Source: Brevundimonas sp. (GTDB taxonomy: Bacteria; Pseudomonadota; Alphaproteobacteria; Caulobacterales; Caulobacteraceae). From it: 64,000 nt of DNA. The DNA lies in contig JAPZRF010000009.1 of the NCBI GenBank assembly GCA_027531145.1, forward strand, positions 1 to 64,000, read 5' to 3'. Every line of letters starts with the position of its first letter. Position 1 is the stretch's first letter. Below, one piece after another: positions 40,479 to 51,061 of the stretch. The position numbers and the translations under genes were made by a program. The notes beneath the pieces were generated by a model. The model was given only the letters and a program-made list of their open reading frames with translations, was not told the DNA's origin and searched no databases.

Positions 40479-41180
40479 TCAACCGGGCGCGACCCCGTCC
40501 AGCCAGGCCGGGGCGTCGGCGAGGGTCCCGAGCGCAGCATAGCGCGGATGCCCCTCCGGCGCGTCGGCAAGCTCGTGGGCCCAGGTGACCACATAGGGGA
40601 CGTGGGCGGCCCAGGCACCCGCCTCCAGCGCCGGCAGCACGTCCGACCGCATGGAGTTGCCGATCATCGCCGCCTCCCCGGCGCCGCTGCCGTGGCGGGC
40701 GAACACCCGGCCGTAGGTGTAGCACGTCTTCTCCGAGACGATCTCCACCGCGGCGAAGAGGTCACCGAGCCCGGAGGCTGCCAGCTTGCGCTCCTGGTCC
40801 AGCAGGTCGCCCTTGGTGATCAACACCAGCCGGTAGCGTTCGGACAGGGCGGCGAGGGCAGCCTCGACCCCGGACAGGGGCTCTACCGGATGGGCCAGCA
40901 TGTCGCGTCCGGCGGCGAGGATGTCGCGGATCACGGCGGGATCGACCCGCCCGTCGGTCAGCTCCATGGCCGTCTCGATCATCGACAGGGTGAACCCCTT
41001 CACCCCGTATCCATAGAGACGGAGGTTGCGCCGCTCGACCTCGGCCAGACGCGCCTCGATCAGCGCCGGGTCGGCCGCCTCGGCCAGCAGCTCGGCGAAG
41101 CGGGCATGGGTCATGCGGAAGATGGTCTCGTTGTGCCAGAGGGTGTCATCGGCATCGAGGCCGACAGTGGTGATCGGCAT
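40479..41180 (-). CDS. HAD family hydrolase
   Basis: The 233-residue product has HAD motif I (VGLDADDTLWH, the nucleophile and acid Asp), motif II (LVLITKGD), the conserved Lys region (SEKTCYTYGRVFARHG) and motif IV (MIGNSMRSDVLPALEAG). It is a phosphatase or related phosphotransferase with a helical cap between motifs I and II; substrate unknown. The ATG at 41180 has GGAG six bases upstream; the frame is open for 29 more codons. Confidence 0.87.
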   Translation of the reverse strand: MPITTVGLDADDTLWHNETIFRMTHARFAELLAEAADPALIEARLAEVERRNLRLYGYGVKGFTLSMIETAMELTDGRVDPAVIRDILAAGRDMLAHPVEPLSGVEAALAALSERYRLVLITKGDLLDQERKLAASGLGDLFAAVEIVSEKTCYTYGRVFARHGSGAGEAAMIGNSMRSDVLPALEAGAWAAHVPYVVTWAHELADAPEGHPRYAALGTLADAPAWLDGVAPG

Positions 41181-41308
41181 AGGCGGCTCCGGGGCGGGGA
41201 GCGGCGGCATGACGCGCCCCCCGCATGCGGTCAAGGCGGGGCGATCAGCCGCGTTGTTCCCGGCCATCCCGGAGAGCTAGGCGGGAGCAGGCTTGAGGAG
41301 GCAGGACC

Positions 41309-41998
41309 ATGGGCTCAGGGTTGGCGTTGGTGGTGGGAGCGTCCGGCGGTGTCGGGGCGGCGGTCCTTGATCAGCTGCGCGCGGCCGCACGTTTCGGCAG
41401 GGTGCACGGGGTATCCCGGGCCGTCGACGGTCTCGACATCACCGACGAAGCCTCCGTGGCCGCACTTGCAGCGCGGCTGTCGGACGGGCCGCCGCTCGAG
41501 CTGGTTTTCGTGGCGACCGGCGTGCTGCATGACGGCTTCGAGCCCGAGCGCAGCTTCAAGGCGCTGGAGGCGGCGCATCTGCGCCGGGATTTCGAGGTCA
41601 ACGCCCTGGGGCCGGCGCTGCTGGCGCGTCATCTGATCCCGCTGTTGCCGCGCGACCGCCGCGCGCTGTTCGTGGCTCTGTCGGCCCGGGTGGGCTCGAT
41701 CGGGGACAACCGCCTGGGCGGCTGGCACAGCTACCGCGCCTCCAAGGCCGCTCTGAACATGATCCTGAAGACGCTCGCGGTCGAGCTGGCCCGCACCCAT
41801 CCGCAGGCGGTCGTGGCCGGCCTGCACCCCGGCACCGTCGACACCGACCTGTCGAAGCCATTCCAGCGTGGCGTGACACCGGAAACGCTGTTTACCCCGG
41901 AGCAGTCGGCGACCCATCTGCTGGCGGTGCTTGACGGCCTGCAGCCGGCGGATTCCGGTGGCGTCTTCGCCTGGGACGGTGCGCGCGTCCCGGAATAG
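41309..41998 (+). CDS. Short-chain dehydrogenase/reductase (C-factor-like)
   Basis: The 229-residue product has the Rossmann start ALVVGASGGVGAAVL, the VFVATGVLHDG strand, the active-site SARVGSIGDN and SYRASKAALN (Tyr-x-x-x-Lys). The spacing and the DGLDITDEASV motif resemble the CsgA/C-factor subgroup of SDRs. Substrate unknown. GAGGAGG precedes the ATG. Confidence 0.88.
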   Translation: MGSGLALVVGASGGVGAAVLDQLRAAARFGRVHGVSRAVDGLDITDEASVAALAARLSDGPPLELVFVATGVLHDGFEPERSFKALEAAHLRRDFEVNALGPALLARHLIPLLPRDRRALFVALSARVGSIGDNRLGGWHSYRASKAALNMILKTLAVELARTHPQAVVAGLHPGTVDTDLSKPFQRGVTPETLFTPEQSATHLLAVLDGLQPADSGGVFAWDGARVPE

Positions 41999-42092
41999 CC
42001 GCAAAGGCCGTCTCATGCGTTGACCCGGTCGACCGGCCCCTGTAGCGGAGCGACCGTTTGCCCGCCCCCGCGCCGCCACAAGGAGTCCGTCC

Positions 42093-43268
42093 ATGACAGC
42101 CAGACTGATTGAGGGGGCGACCGGGGTGCTGGTGCTGGCGGACGGGACCGTGTTCCAGGGCCGCGGCGCGGGCGCTGTCGGCCAGGCGCTCGGCGAGGTG
42201 GTCTTCAATACAGCCATGACCGGCTACCAGGAGATCCTGACCGACCCCAGCTACATGAGCCAGATCCTGGCCTTCACCTTTCCCCACGTCGGCAATGTCG
42301 GGGTCAATCTCGAGGATCTGGAGCAGATCGGCGGCGGGGCAGAGACCTCGGCTCGCGGAGCTGTCTTCCGGGATCTGCCGACCGCCCCGGCCAACTGGCG
42401 CGCCGACGACAGCTTTGATGCCTGGATGACGCGCCGCGGCGTGGTCGCCGTGGCCGGCATCGATACTCGCGCCCTGACCCAGGCCATCCGCGACAGGGGC
42501 GCGCCGCACGCGGTCATCGCCCACGACCCCGAGGGTCGCTTCGACCTCGACGCCCTCGTGGCCGACGCGCGGGGCTGGGCGGGTCTGGTCGGGCTGGACC
42601 TGGCCAAGCTGGCCTCGACCCTGCAGAGTTTCGAGTGGGACGAGGGGCTATGGGACTGGCCGGCGGGCTATCCTCGCGTCGACGCCACGGGCAAGTCGAT
42701 CGTGGTCGTGGACTATGGCGTCAAGCGCAACATCCTGCGCGCCCTGGCCTCGACCGGGGTGAAGATCGCCGTCGTGCCGGCCACGACGACAGCCGAGGAG
42801 ATCCTCGGCCGCAAACCGGATGGCGTGGTCCTGTCCAACGGTCCGGGTGATCCGGCAGCGACGGGCACCTACGCCGTGCCCGAGATCCGCAAGCTGGTCG
42901 ACAGCGGCAAGCCAGTGTTCGGCATCTGCCTTGGCCACCAGATGCTGGCCATCGCGCTGGGCGCAAGGACCGTGAAGATGGCCCAAGGCCATCACGGGGC
43001 CAACCACCCGGTCAAGGACCTGACCACAGGCAAGGTCGAAATCGTGTCGATGAACCACGGCTTCACCGTGGACCGCGAAAGTCTGCCGGAAGCGGTGATC
43101 GAGACCCACGTCAGCCTGTTTGACGGCACCAACTGCGGGATCGCCCTGAAAGACCGGCCGGTGTTCAGCGTCCAGCATCACCCCGAGGCCTCACCGGGGC
43201 CGACGGACAGCCTCTATCTGTTCCAGCGCTTCGCCGATTCGATGAACGGGGCAAAGGTCGAAAGATGA
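42093..43268 (+). CDS. carA: Carbamoyl-phosphate synthase small subunit
   Basis: The 391-residue product has the N-terminal CarA domain (VLVLADGTVFQGRG, VFNTAMTGYQEILTDPSY) and a class I glutamine amidotransferase domain: LSNGPGDP near 248, the catalytic Cys in VFGICLGHQMLA near 275 and HHPEASPGP near 360. It releases ammonia from glutamine for CarB. Its stop overlaps the next gene's start (ATGA at 43265). Forty bases of carA (42164-42203) recur, with one mismatch, at 44330-44369. Confidence 0.97.
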   Translation: MTARLIEGATGVLVLADGTVFQGRGAGAVGQALGEVVFNTAMTGYQEILTDPSYMSQILAFTFPHVGNVGVNLEDLEQIGGGAETSARGAVFRDLPTAPANWRADDSFDAWMTRRGVVAVAGIDTRALTQAIRDRGAPHAVIAHDPEGRFDLDALVADARGWAGLVGLDLAKLASTLQSFEWDEGLWDWPAGYPRVDATGKSIVVVDYGVKRNILRALASTGVKIAVVPATTTAEEILGRKPDGVVLSNGPGDPAATGTYAVPEIRKLVDSGKPVFGICLGHQMLAIALGARTVKMAQGHHGANHPVKDLTTGKVEIVSMNHGFTVDRESLPEAVIETHVSLFDGTNCGIALKDRPVFSVQHHPEASPGPTDSLYLFQRFADSMNGAKVER

Positions 43269-44212
43269 CCCGGTCGCCCTATCTGGACTGGCTGTCGCGG
43301 GTGGTGCGGCCGACTGCAAACCTTGGAGATCGCAAGACGACATCGCGGGGCGATCTCGTCCTCGGTTACGCCACCGGATACGGCGTCGAGCATATTGAGG
43401 CGTTCGTGCGTTCCCTGAGGGCCTGTTACGACGGCCCGGCAGCACTGGTTGTGGACCCGGTCCCGGCCGTTTTGGCCTTTCTGGCCGAGCAGCGGATCGA
43501 GGCCATCTTTCCGCAGGACGCTGGCGGCTGGACCCCGGAGCCAGTGGTGCGGCGTTTCGCGGCCTATGCGGACATTCTGGCCGGGCGACCCGGACTTGGC
43601 GCGGTTTTCTTGACCGACGTGCGCGACGTCATGTTCCAGGCTTCGCCGTTCGAGACGCCGGTCTCACGTCTCGAGGTCTTCGTCGAAAGCGAGACGGTCG
43701 CGATGGTTGACCATGCTTTCCAGATAAAGCACCTGCGGGCGCTCGTGGGACGACCCTTGGCGCAGCACCTTGAAGACCGGCGTTGCATCTGTGCGGGGAC
43801 CATCGCCGGGCCGGCGGTCGATTTGTTGAGGCTATGCCGACTTCTATTGTGGCTGGGTGCAATTCCACGTTCTGCTGTCGGTGGCGGCTTCGGCGTCGAC
43901 CAGGCATCCTTGGCGGTAGCGGTCCGCTATGGCCTGGTCGACGCGCAGGTCGAGGACAACTATCGCCGTGTGGCCACCCTTGGGCGTCAGCTGGACGGCA
44001 TCCGCGTCGAAAATGGTCTCATCGTCAACGCTGATGGCACGGTCAGTCCTGTGGTGCACCAATATGACCGGCACCCAGAACTTATGGCTCTGGTTCGCAG
44101 CCGCTGGAGCCATGAATCGCCGGATCGGGTCAAGACGGGCGAGCAGGGGGCGCGTCGCGCCTGGAGCAAGTTGGTGCACTCACTGGCCAGGCGGACGCCC
44201 GAGCCTCGCTGA
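43265..44212 (+). CDS. Glycosyltransferase-like protein (GT-A fold suspected)
   Basis: The 315-residue product has no signal peptide or membrane helix. Its best signature is FLTDVRDVMFQASPF near residue 117, a TDVRD motif at the end of a strand like the DxD metal/nucleotide site of GT-A glycosyltransferases, and GGGFGVDQASLAVAVRYG near residue 200, the usual acceptor-side motif of such proteins. It is coupled to carA by ATGA, an unusual partner, and followed at once by the 3' fragment of a galE-like gene on the other strand. Exact function unknown. Confidence 0.6.
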   Translation: MTRSPYLDWLSRVVRPTANLGDRKTTSRGDLVLGYATGYGVEHIEAFVRSLRACYDGPAALVVDPVPAVLAFLAEQRIEAIFPQDAGGWTPEPVVRRFAAYADILAGRPGLGAVFLTDVRDVMFQASPFETPVSRLEVFVESETVAMVDHAFQIKHLRALVGRPLAQHLEDRRCICAGTIAGPAVDLLRLCRLLLWLGAIPRSAVGGGFGVDQASLAVAVRYGLVDAQVEDNYRRVATLGRQLDGIRVENGLIVNADGTVSPVVHQYDRHPELMALVRSRWSHESPDRVKTGEQGARRAWSKLVHSLARRTPEPR

Positions 44213-44216
44213 GGTT

Positions 44217-44334
44217 TCAGGCGCGCGCGGGGTGAGCGAACTGGTGCCAGCGCCACGCGCTTTCGATAACGGTTTGCAGGTCAGAGCGTGTGGGCCGGAA
44301 GCTCAGTTCCCGCTGGACCCTACTGGCGTCGGCG
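44217..44334 (-). pseudogene. UDP-glucose 4-epimerase (galE) C-terminal remnant
   Basis: The last about 39 codons on the minus strand read ADASRVQRELSFRPTRSDL then QTVIESAWRWHQFAHP and end in TGA at 44219-44217. This is the typical GalE ending (AkkELGW.P...DL.TII..AW.WH...HP). No other part of a galE gene lies in the window. Homology stops at about 44334, where the 40-base copy of carA sequence begins, so the gene is broken at that point. Confidence 0.7.
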
Positions 44335-44369
44335 CGGGCACTGTCGGCCAGGCGCTCGGCGAGGTGGTC
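44330..44369 (+). repeat. 40-base copy of an internal carA segment
   Basis: Positions 44330-44369 match carA 42164-42203 at 39 of 40 bases, in the same orientation; the single difference is A at 44340 for G at 42174. Homology ends sharply on both sides. The copy sits at the broken end of the galE remnant. Confidence 0.9.
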
Positions 44370-44453
44370 ATCGCCGACGCCAGGGGGCGAGATCATCTGT
44401 GGGTAAGGTCGGGTCGATCTGCTAAGGGGCAGGCGTCTGAGCGGAGACCCGGC

Positions 44454-45602
44454 ATGTGCAGACCCGGCGTGATCCTGATGGCAGCCCTGGCTGCGGTTGC
44501 CATGGGCCTTGGCGGCTGTGTCGGCATGAGCCGGAATCCCTATGCACCGGAGGCGCGGACGGGGGCTGTCCCGCGCGGCTTCGTCCTTGATCAGGCCGAG
44601 CCCCTGCGATTCTTCAACGACGACCTCGACCGGGTCGCCTTCTTCGAGGCCGAACTGGCGCAGGGGCTCGAGGTGGGCCCTGACGGCCGGTTCGACGTCC
44701 TCGCCCTGTCGGGCGGCGGGGCCAACGGGGCCTTCGCCGCCGGCGTGGTCAACGGCTGGACCGAAGCTGGCACGCGACCCGACTTCGAGGTCGTGACGGG
44801 CGTGTCCACCGGAGCCCTGGCGGCCCCGTTCGTGTTCCTTGGCCCGGACTGGGACGACGCGCTGGCCGAGGCCTATATCGGTGGCGCGGCGGATGGCCTG
44901 CTTCGGCCGCGCGGGTTCGGCGTGTTCTTCGGCTCCGGTGTGTTCCGTGACGCCCCGCTGCGACGGCTCGTCGAGCGCTATGTGGACGAAGCCATGCTCG
45001 CCGCTATCGCCGCGGAGCATCGCAAGGGTCGCACCCTGCTGGTGGTCACCACCGATCTCGACGCCCTGCGCGGCGTCAGTTGGGACATGGGGATCATCGC
45101 CGCCCACGGCGGTCCCGAGGCGATCAAGCTGTTCCGCGAGGTGCTGGTCGCCTCGGCCAGCGTGCCGGGCGTGTTTCCGCCGGTCATGATCCCCTCCGGC
45201 AACGGGGCTGTCGAGTTCGAGGAAATGCATGTCGATGGCGGGGTCACGACGCCGTTCCTCGGCCTTCCGGAGGCCATGTGGTCGCTTGAGGATCCGTCCG
45301 GGCATCTCCGGGGTGCCCGGCTGCACGTGATCGTCAACGGCAAGCTGTCGCCCGTGTTCAACGTCACCCTCGACACGCCCCAGGATGTGCTTGAGCGGTC
45401 GGTGGATGCATTGCTGCGCGGCGCGTTGATATCAGCGCTGGCTGGCAACCGCGCCTTCGCCCAGCGTAACGGGATCCAGTTCCGCTATGCCGCGATCCCC
45501 GACGACCTGGATGCTGACTCGCTGAGTTTCCGTACCGAAAGCATGCGGCGGGTGTATGAGGCGGGTCGGCAGGGTGCCCTGAGGGGCGATATCTGGCGCT
45601 AG
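44454..45602 (+). CDS. Patatin-like phospholipase, lipoprotein
   Basis: The 382-residue product has a lipoprotein signal ending LGGCVG (acylated Cys near residue 23). Its patatin domain carries the oxyanion loop SGGGANGAFAAG near residue 85, the nucleophile in TGVSTGALAAP near 115 and the catalytic Asp in MHVDGGVTTP near 262. It is a Ser-Asp dyad acyl hydrolase anchored in the envelope. The ATG at 44454 is chosen because the lipobox follows; the frame is open far upstream through the previous gene and remnant. Confidence 0.9.
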   Translation: MCRPGVILMAALAAVAMGLGGCVGMSRNPYAPEARTGAVPRGFVLDQAEPLRFFNDDLDRVAFFEAELAQGLEVGPDGRFDVLALSGGGANGAFAAGVVNGWTEAGTRPDFEVVTGVSTGALAAPFVFLGPDWDDALAEAYIGGAADGLLRPRGFGVFFGSGVFRDAPLRRLVERYVDEAMLAAIAAEHRKGRTLLVVTTDLDALRGVSWDMGIIAAHGGPEAIKLFREVLVASASVPGVFPPVMIPSGNGAVEFEEMHVDGGVTTPFLGLPEAMWSLEDPSGHLRGARLHVIVNGKLSPVFNVTLDTPQDVLERSVDALLRGALISALAGNRAFAQRNGIQFRYAAIPDDLDADSLSFRTESMRRVYEAGRQGALRGDIWR

Positions 45603-45620
45603 CTGTTCCGGAGAGGTTCG

Positions 45621-46130
45621 ATGTCGATGCTTTTGTCCCTGTTCGCCGTGGCCGTGCTCCAGGGCGCTCCCCAGGAGGCCGCGGCGCGCTCCGAGCTCCT
45701 GCAGCGGCTGGTCGCCTGCAGCGCCGAGGTGGTCGACTCTGCCCGGCTGGTCTGTCTCGACGCGGCCGCAGCGGCGCTGGACGCGGCCGAGCGCAGCGGC
45801 GAAGTGACGGTGGTCGACCGCGAGCAGGTCCGCGCCGCCCGCCGCAGTCTGTTCGGCATCGAGGGAGGCGACCTCAACATCTTCCGCGGGCGGGGCGGGG
45901 ACGAGGCGAAGGACGCGACCCTCGAGACGCGGCTGGACTCAGCCGGCCAGGGACGCGACGGCTGGCGCTTTACGCTCCAGGACGGCTCGGTCTGGCGCCA
46001 GATCGACGACGAGCCGCTGCGGGTGACCCCCCGCGCCGGCCAGCCAGTGACCATCCGGCGCGGGACGATCGGCAGCTACCTGCTCAGCGTCGACGGCGCT
46101 CGCTCGCTGCGCGTCCGCCGCGAGCGCTGA
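45621..46130 (+). CDS. Hypothetical exported protein
   Basis: The 169-residue product has a short hydrophobic start (MSMLLSLFAVAVLQG), an Ala/Glu-rich helical middle with two Cys, and a C-terminal beta-rich segment (WRFTLQDGSVWRQIDDEPL, SYLLSVDGARSLRVRRER). I do not recognise the family; an OB- or SH3-like C-terminal fold is possible. It lies 18 bases after the patatin-like gene and 25 before dnaG. Confidence 0.6.
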   Translation: MSMLLSLFAVAVLQGAPQEAAARSELLQRLVACSAEVVDSARLVCLDAAAAALDAAERSGEVTVVDREQVRAARRSLFGIEGGDLNIFRGRGGDEAKDATLETRLDSAGQGRDGWRFTLQDGSVWRQIDDEPLRVTPRAGQPVTIRRGTIGSYLLSVDGARSLRVRRER

Positions 46131-46155
46131 GACGCGATTTGCGCTACATAGACCC

Positions 46156-48042
46156 GTGCGGTTCGACGAGCGATACATAGAGGAGTTGAAGGGCCGGCTA
46201 CGGCCGTCCGAAGTGATCGGGCGGACCGTCAAGCTGAAGCGGCAGGGACGCGAATGGGTCGGCCTCAGCCCCTTCACCAAGGAGAAGTCGCCCAGCTTCT
46301 TCGTAAATGACGACAAGGGCTTCTTCCACGACTTCTCGTCGGGCAAGCACGGCGACATCATCAGCTTCTTGCAGGAGACCGAGCGGCTAAGCTTCGTCGA
46401 GGCAGTCAGCCGGTTGGCCGGGGAGGCCGGCATGGCCCTGCCAGCCGAGGACCCCGAGGCCGCCGAGCGCGAGCAGAAGCGCCAGGGCCTGGCTGACTGG
46501 CTGGGCCTGGCCCAGAAGTGGTTCGCTGCCAACCTCCGCCGCTCGGCCGGGGTGGCGACCCGGGACTATCTGGCCCGCCGCGGCCTGCCAGAGGACCAGT
46601 GGGAGCGCTTCGGCCTCGGTTACGCCCCGAATGACCGCGAGGGACTGAAGAGCGCGCTCGTCCAGCGCGGCGCGCGCCCCGGGGACCTGGTCGAGGCGGG
46701 CTTGCTGATCGCGCCGGAGGGCGGCGGCGCGCCCTACGATCGGTTCCGCGACCGGCTGATGTTCCCGATCCTCGACGCCCGGGGCCGCATCGTCAGCTTC
46801 GGCGGCCGGGCGATGAACCCCGACGACCGGGCCAAGTATCTGAACGGGCCGGAGAGTCCGCTCTTCCACAAGGGCGCGACCCTCTACGGCCTGCCCGAGG
46901 CGCGGCGTATTCTCGGGGCCGCCTCGAACAGCGACCAGGCCCTGATTGTGGTGGAGGGCTATATGGACGTCATCGCCTGCCAGCGGGCGGGGCTGCCCGC
47001 GGTCGCGCCCATGGGCACGGCCCTGACCGAGGAGCAGATGGCGGTGCTGTGGCGCGTGTCGTCCGAGCCGGTGCTGTGCTTCGATGGCGACGCCGCCGGC
47101 CTGCGCGCCGCCTATCGCGCCGTGGAGCGGGCCCTGCCGCTGCTGAAGCCGGATCGAACATTTAGCTTTGCCATGCTGTCGGGAGGCATGGATCCGGATG
47201 ATCTGTTGCGCGAAAAGGGAGCCAGTGCGCTGCGGGATGCGATGGCCGCGACCAAGCCATTCGCTCGTGTACTATTCGAAAAGGAGGTCGCGGCGGCTGG
47301 GCCGCTGGACCGGCCGGAGCGCGAAGCAGGTCTTCTGGCGAGTCTTCGGAAAAGCGCGGCCTCAATAGGCGATCCAGATCTTTCCCGGACGTACAAGGAC
47401 TACTTGGTCGGTGCGTTTTTCCAGCTCGTTCGTCCATCGGAAGTGGAGCGAAGTCAAGCTAACAAAACCATCTACAGGGACCGTAAAGCGCGCCAGACGC
47501 TAAACGTCCTCGATGCAACACCAGAAGCAAAAGCCGCAGCGGTTCTTTTGTCGACTGCTCCGCCGCCGCTCGTGTCAGCAGTCGTCAATGGGCTGATAGC
47601 TTATCCAGATGTTGTTCAGGCCCATGCTGAGCTGTTAACAACACGTGCTATTGGCGATGCTGATCTGAGCCGCATGATCAATGACCTGGTGAGCTTGACT
47701 TATGACAGAGCAGCATTCGGGTCGGGTCTGCTTCGTTCGCGTCTGATCGCCCTTGGCCACGAGGCGACGCTCCGGCGCGTCGATCGAACCGCGCCCTTGG
47801 CTCATGCGCCTTTCTCATCACAAGACGCGCTGCCGGATCAGGCGCGCGCCGACCTGACAAAGGCGGTCGAATTTCTCGTCAGGCAACTAGCTTTGAGCCG
47901 CGCGCTTGAGGAGTTGAAGCGAGACGACGACTTTGACCCGAAGCTGTTCCTGGGTGCATTCAATCAGCTGAAAGCTGAGCGCGACGCATTGGACCGCCAA
48001 ATCAAGTCGGCAGAGATTTGGGACTCCGCGACCATCCACTGA
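46156..48042 (+). CDS. dnaG: DNA primase DnaG with a replaced 3' half
   Basis: The 628-residue product starts at GTG 46156 (MRFDERYIEELKGRLRPSEVIGR). The N-terminal zinc domain has lost its ligands (LSPFTKEKSPSFF and HDFSSGKHGD, where C, H, C, C are usual). The RNA polymerase domain and Toprim motifs (VVEGYMDVIA near 275, CFDGDAAG near 311) are intact. From about 47155 (codon 333) GC content falls to roughly 50% and stays low to the stop, while a diverged, GC-rich copy of the same C-terminal domain lies downstream at 48727. The C-terminal domain binds the DnaB helicase. Confidence 0.95.
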   Translation: MRFDERYIEELKGRLRPSEVIGRTVKLKRQGREWVGLSPFTKEKSPSFFVNDDKGFFHDFSSGKHGDIISFLQETERLSFVEAVSRLAGEAGMALPAEDPEAAEREQKRQGLADWLGLAQKWFAANLRRSAGVATRDYLARRGLPEDQWERFGLGYAPNDREGLKSALVQRGARPGDLVEAGLLIAPEGGGAPYDRFRDRLMFPILDARGRIVSFGGRAMNPDDRAKYLNGPESPLFHKGATLYGLPEARRILGAASNSDQALIVVEGYMDVIACQRAGLPAVAPMGTALTEEQMAVLWRVSSEPVLCFDGDAAGLRAAYRAVERALPLLKPDRTFSFAMLSGGMDPDDLLREKGASALRDAMAATKPFARVLFEKEVAAAGPLDRPEREAGLLASLRKSAASIGDPDLSRTYKDYLVGAFFQLVRPSEVERSQANKTIYRDRKARQTLNVLDATPEAKAAAVLLSTAPPPLVSAVVNGLIAYPDVVQAHAELLTTRAIGDADLSRMINDLVSLTYDRAAFGSGLLRSRLIALGHEATLRRVDRTAPLAHAPFSSQDALPDQARADLTKAVEFLVRQLALSRALEELKRDDDFDPKLFLGAFNQLKAERDALDRQIKSAEIWDSATIH

Positions 48043-48078
48043 TTGTCCATTACGTGGATCGGCAGTACATTTCTGGTC

Positions 48079-48326
48079 ATGGACGCATCCAAGCCGGTTC
48101 GGGTGACGCGTGATGGGGACCATCAGGTGGTTCATCTCCCGGCCGACGTGACCGCGCCCGAGGCCGCCGTGGTGCGGCGGGACGGCGAGCGGTTGATCAT
48201 CGAACCCGCACGGCGGGGGGCGAGCTGAAGAGCTTGCTGGAGATCTGGGCGACCGAGGCTCCGCTTGGCGAACACGAGCGCCTGCCTCCGGCGTCGAGAT
48301 CTGCGCCCCGACCCTTCCGTCTCTGA
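48079..48326 (+). pseudogene. VapB/AbrB-type antitoxin, frameshifted
   Basis: The ATG frame encodes 49 residues (MDASKPVRVTRDGDHQVVHLP, then RRDGERLIIEP), the swapped-hairpin AbrB fold of VapB antitoxins, and stops at 48228. Past a run of six G (48215-48220), another frame continues from GAG at 48222 for 34 codons (ELKSLLEIWATEAPLGEHERLP), the kind of sequence expected of the toxin-binding tail. One lost base in the G run would explain this. It directly precedes the vapC-like gene. Confidence 0.65.
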
Positions 48327-48328
48327 CG

Positions 48329-48730
48329 GTGTACCTGCTCGATACCAACGCCCTGTCGGCCATCATTCACGATCCGGCCGGCCGCGTGGCGCAACGTCTG
48401 GCCCTCGTCGGAGCAGAGCAGGTCTGCACCAGCGTCATTGTCGCCGCGGAGCTGCGATACGGAGCGGAGCGCCGCGGGGCGCCGAGGTTGACGCAGCGGG
48501 TGCAGGACCTCCTCGGCCTGATCAACGTCCGGGCGCTCGAAGCGCCGGCGAACCAGATCTAAGGGCGGCTGCGCGCCGGCCTTGAGCGGGACGGGCAGGT
48601 GATTGGCGACCACGACCTCCTGATCGCCGCCCATGCGCTGGTGCTTGGCATGTGTGTTGTCACGGATAACGTCAGCGAGTTCGCGCGCGTCCCCGACCTG
48701 CGTGTGGAGAACTGGCAGCGGATGACATGA
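48329..48730 (+). pseudogene. VapC-type PIN-domain toxin with a premature stop
   Basis: From GTG 48329 the frame encodes the PIN-domain start YLLDTNALSAIIHD and TSVIVAAELRYGAERRG, then meets TAA at 48560-48562 after EAPANQI. The same frame then continues with GRLRAGLERDGQVIGDHDLLIAAHALVLG and ends in VTDNVSEFARVPDLRVENW, the normal VapC C-terminus, to TGA at 48730. The TAA stands where family members usually have Tyr (TAC/TAT), so a single substitution inactivated the gene. All acidic PIN residues are otherwise present. Confidence 0.85.
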
Positions 48731-49053
48731 GCGGGCAATCGCTTGACTCTTCGGGACTCCGCCGCCATCTGGCCCAATCGGGTCATGGCGTCCTGTTGCG
48801 TGAGGTCGAGAAGGCGGCGGCAAAGTCCGGCGCGCCTTTCCTGGCTGCAGACAAGCCCCTCGCCGAGGCGCGGACCCTTTGGTCGCAGGCGTTCGATGCG
48901 TTGACGCGCGTCGCGACGCTGGAGTCAGCCCTGGAAGCGGTCAAGGCCGCGACCGGGGAGGATGACACGTTCCGGCGGCTGAAGGCCGAGCGGGACGCGC
49001 TTCGCCGTGCGATCAAGACCGGAAACATTTGGGATCTGTCCGCGGGCCGGTAA
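48727..49053 (+). pseudogene. Second copy of the dnaG 3' end (C-terminal domain fragment)
   Basis: The 108-residue frame aligns along its length with the end of DnaG: SSGLRRHLAQSGHGVLLREVEK against SGLLRSRLIALGHEATLRRVDR, LESALEAVK against LSRALEELK, and [19 protein letters not shown] against [19 protein letters not shown] (each compared in pieces). Its GC content is that of the genome, unlike the present dnaG 3' half, so it looks like the original end displaced by the insertion. Its ATG overlaps the vapC stop (ATGA), so it may be translated as a free helicase-binding domain. Confidence 0.85.
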
Positions 49054-49112
49054 CCCCGGCGAGGGTGGACAGATCAAGCGGCGGATCAACCCCGCCCGGA
49101 GACGAATACGGA

Positions 49113-51044
<1,932 letters not shown>

Positions 51045-51061
51045 GGCCGGGCAGCCGCCCT

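Noticed and set aside
48727..49053. An independent small gene upstream of rpoD
   Set aside because: It aligns over its length with the DnaG C-terminal domain, so it is better explained as a displaced dnaG end.
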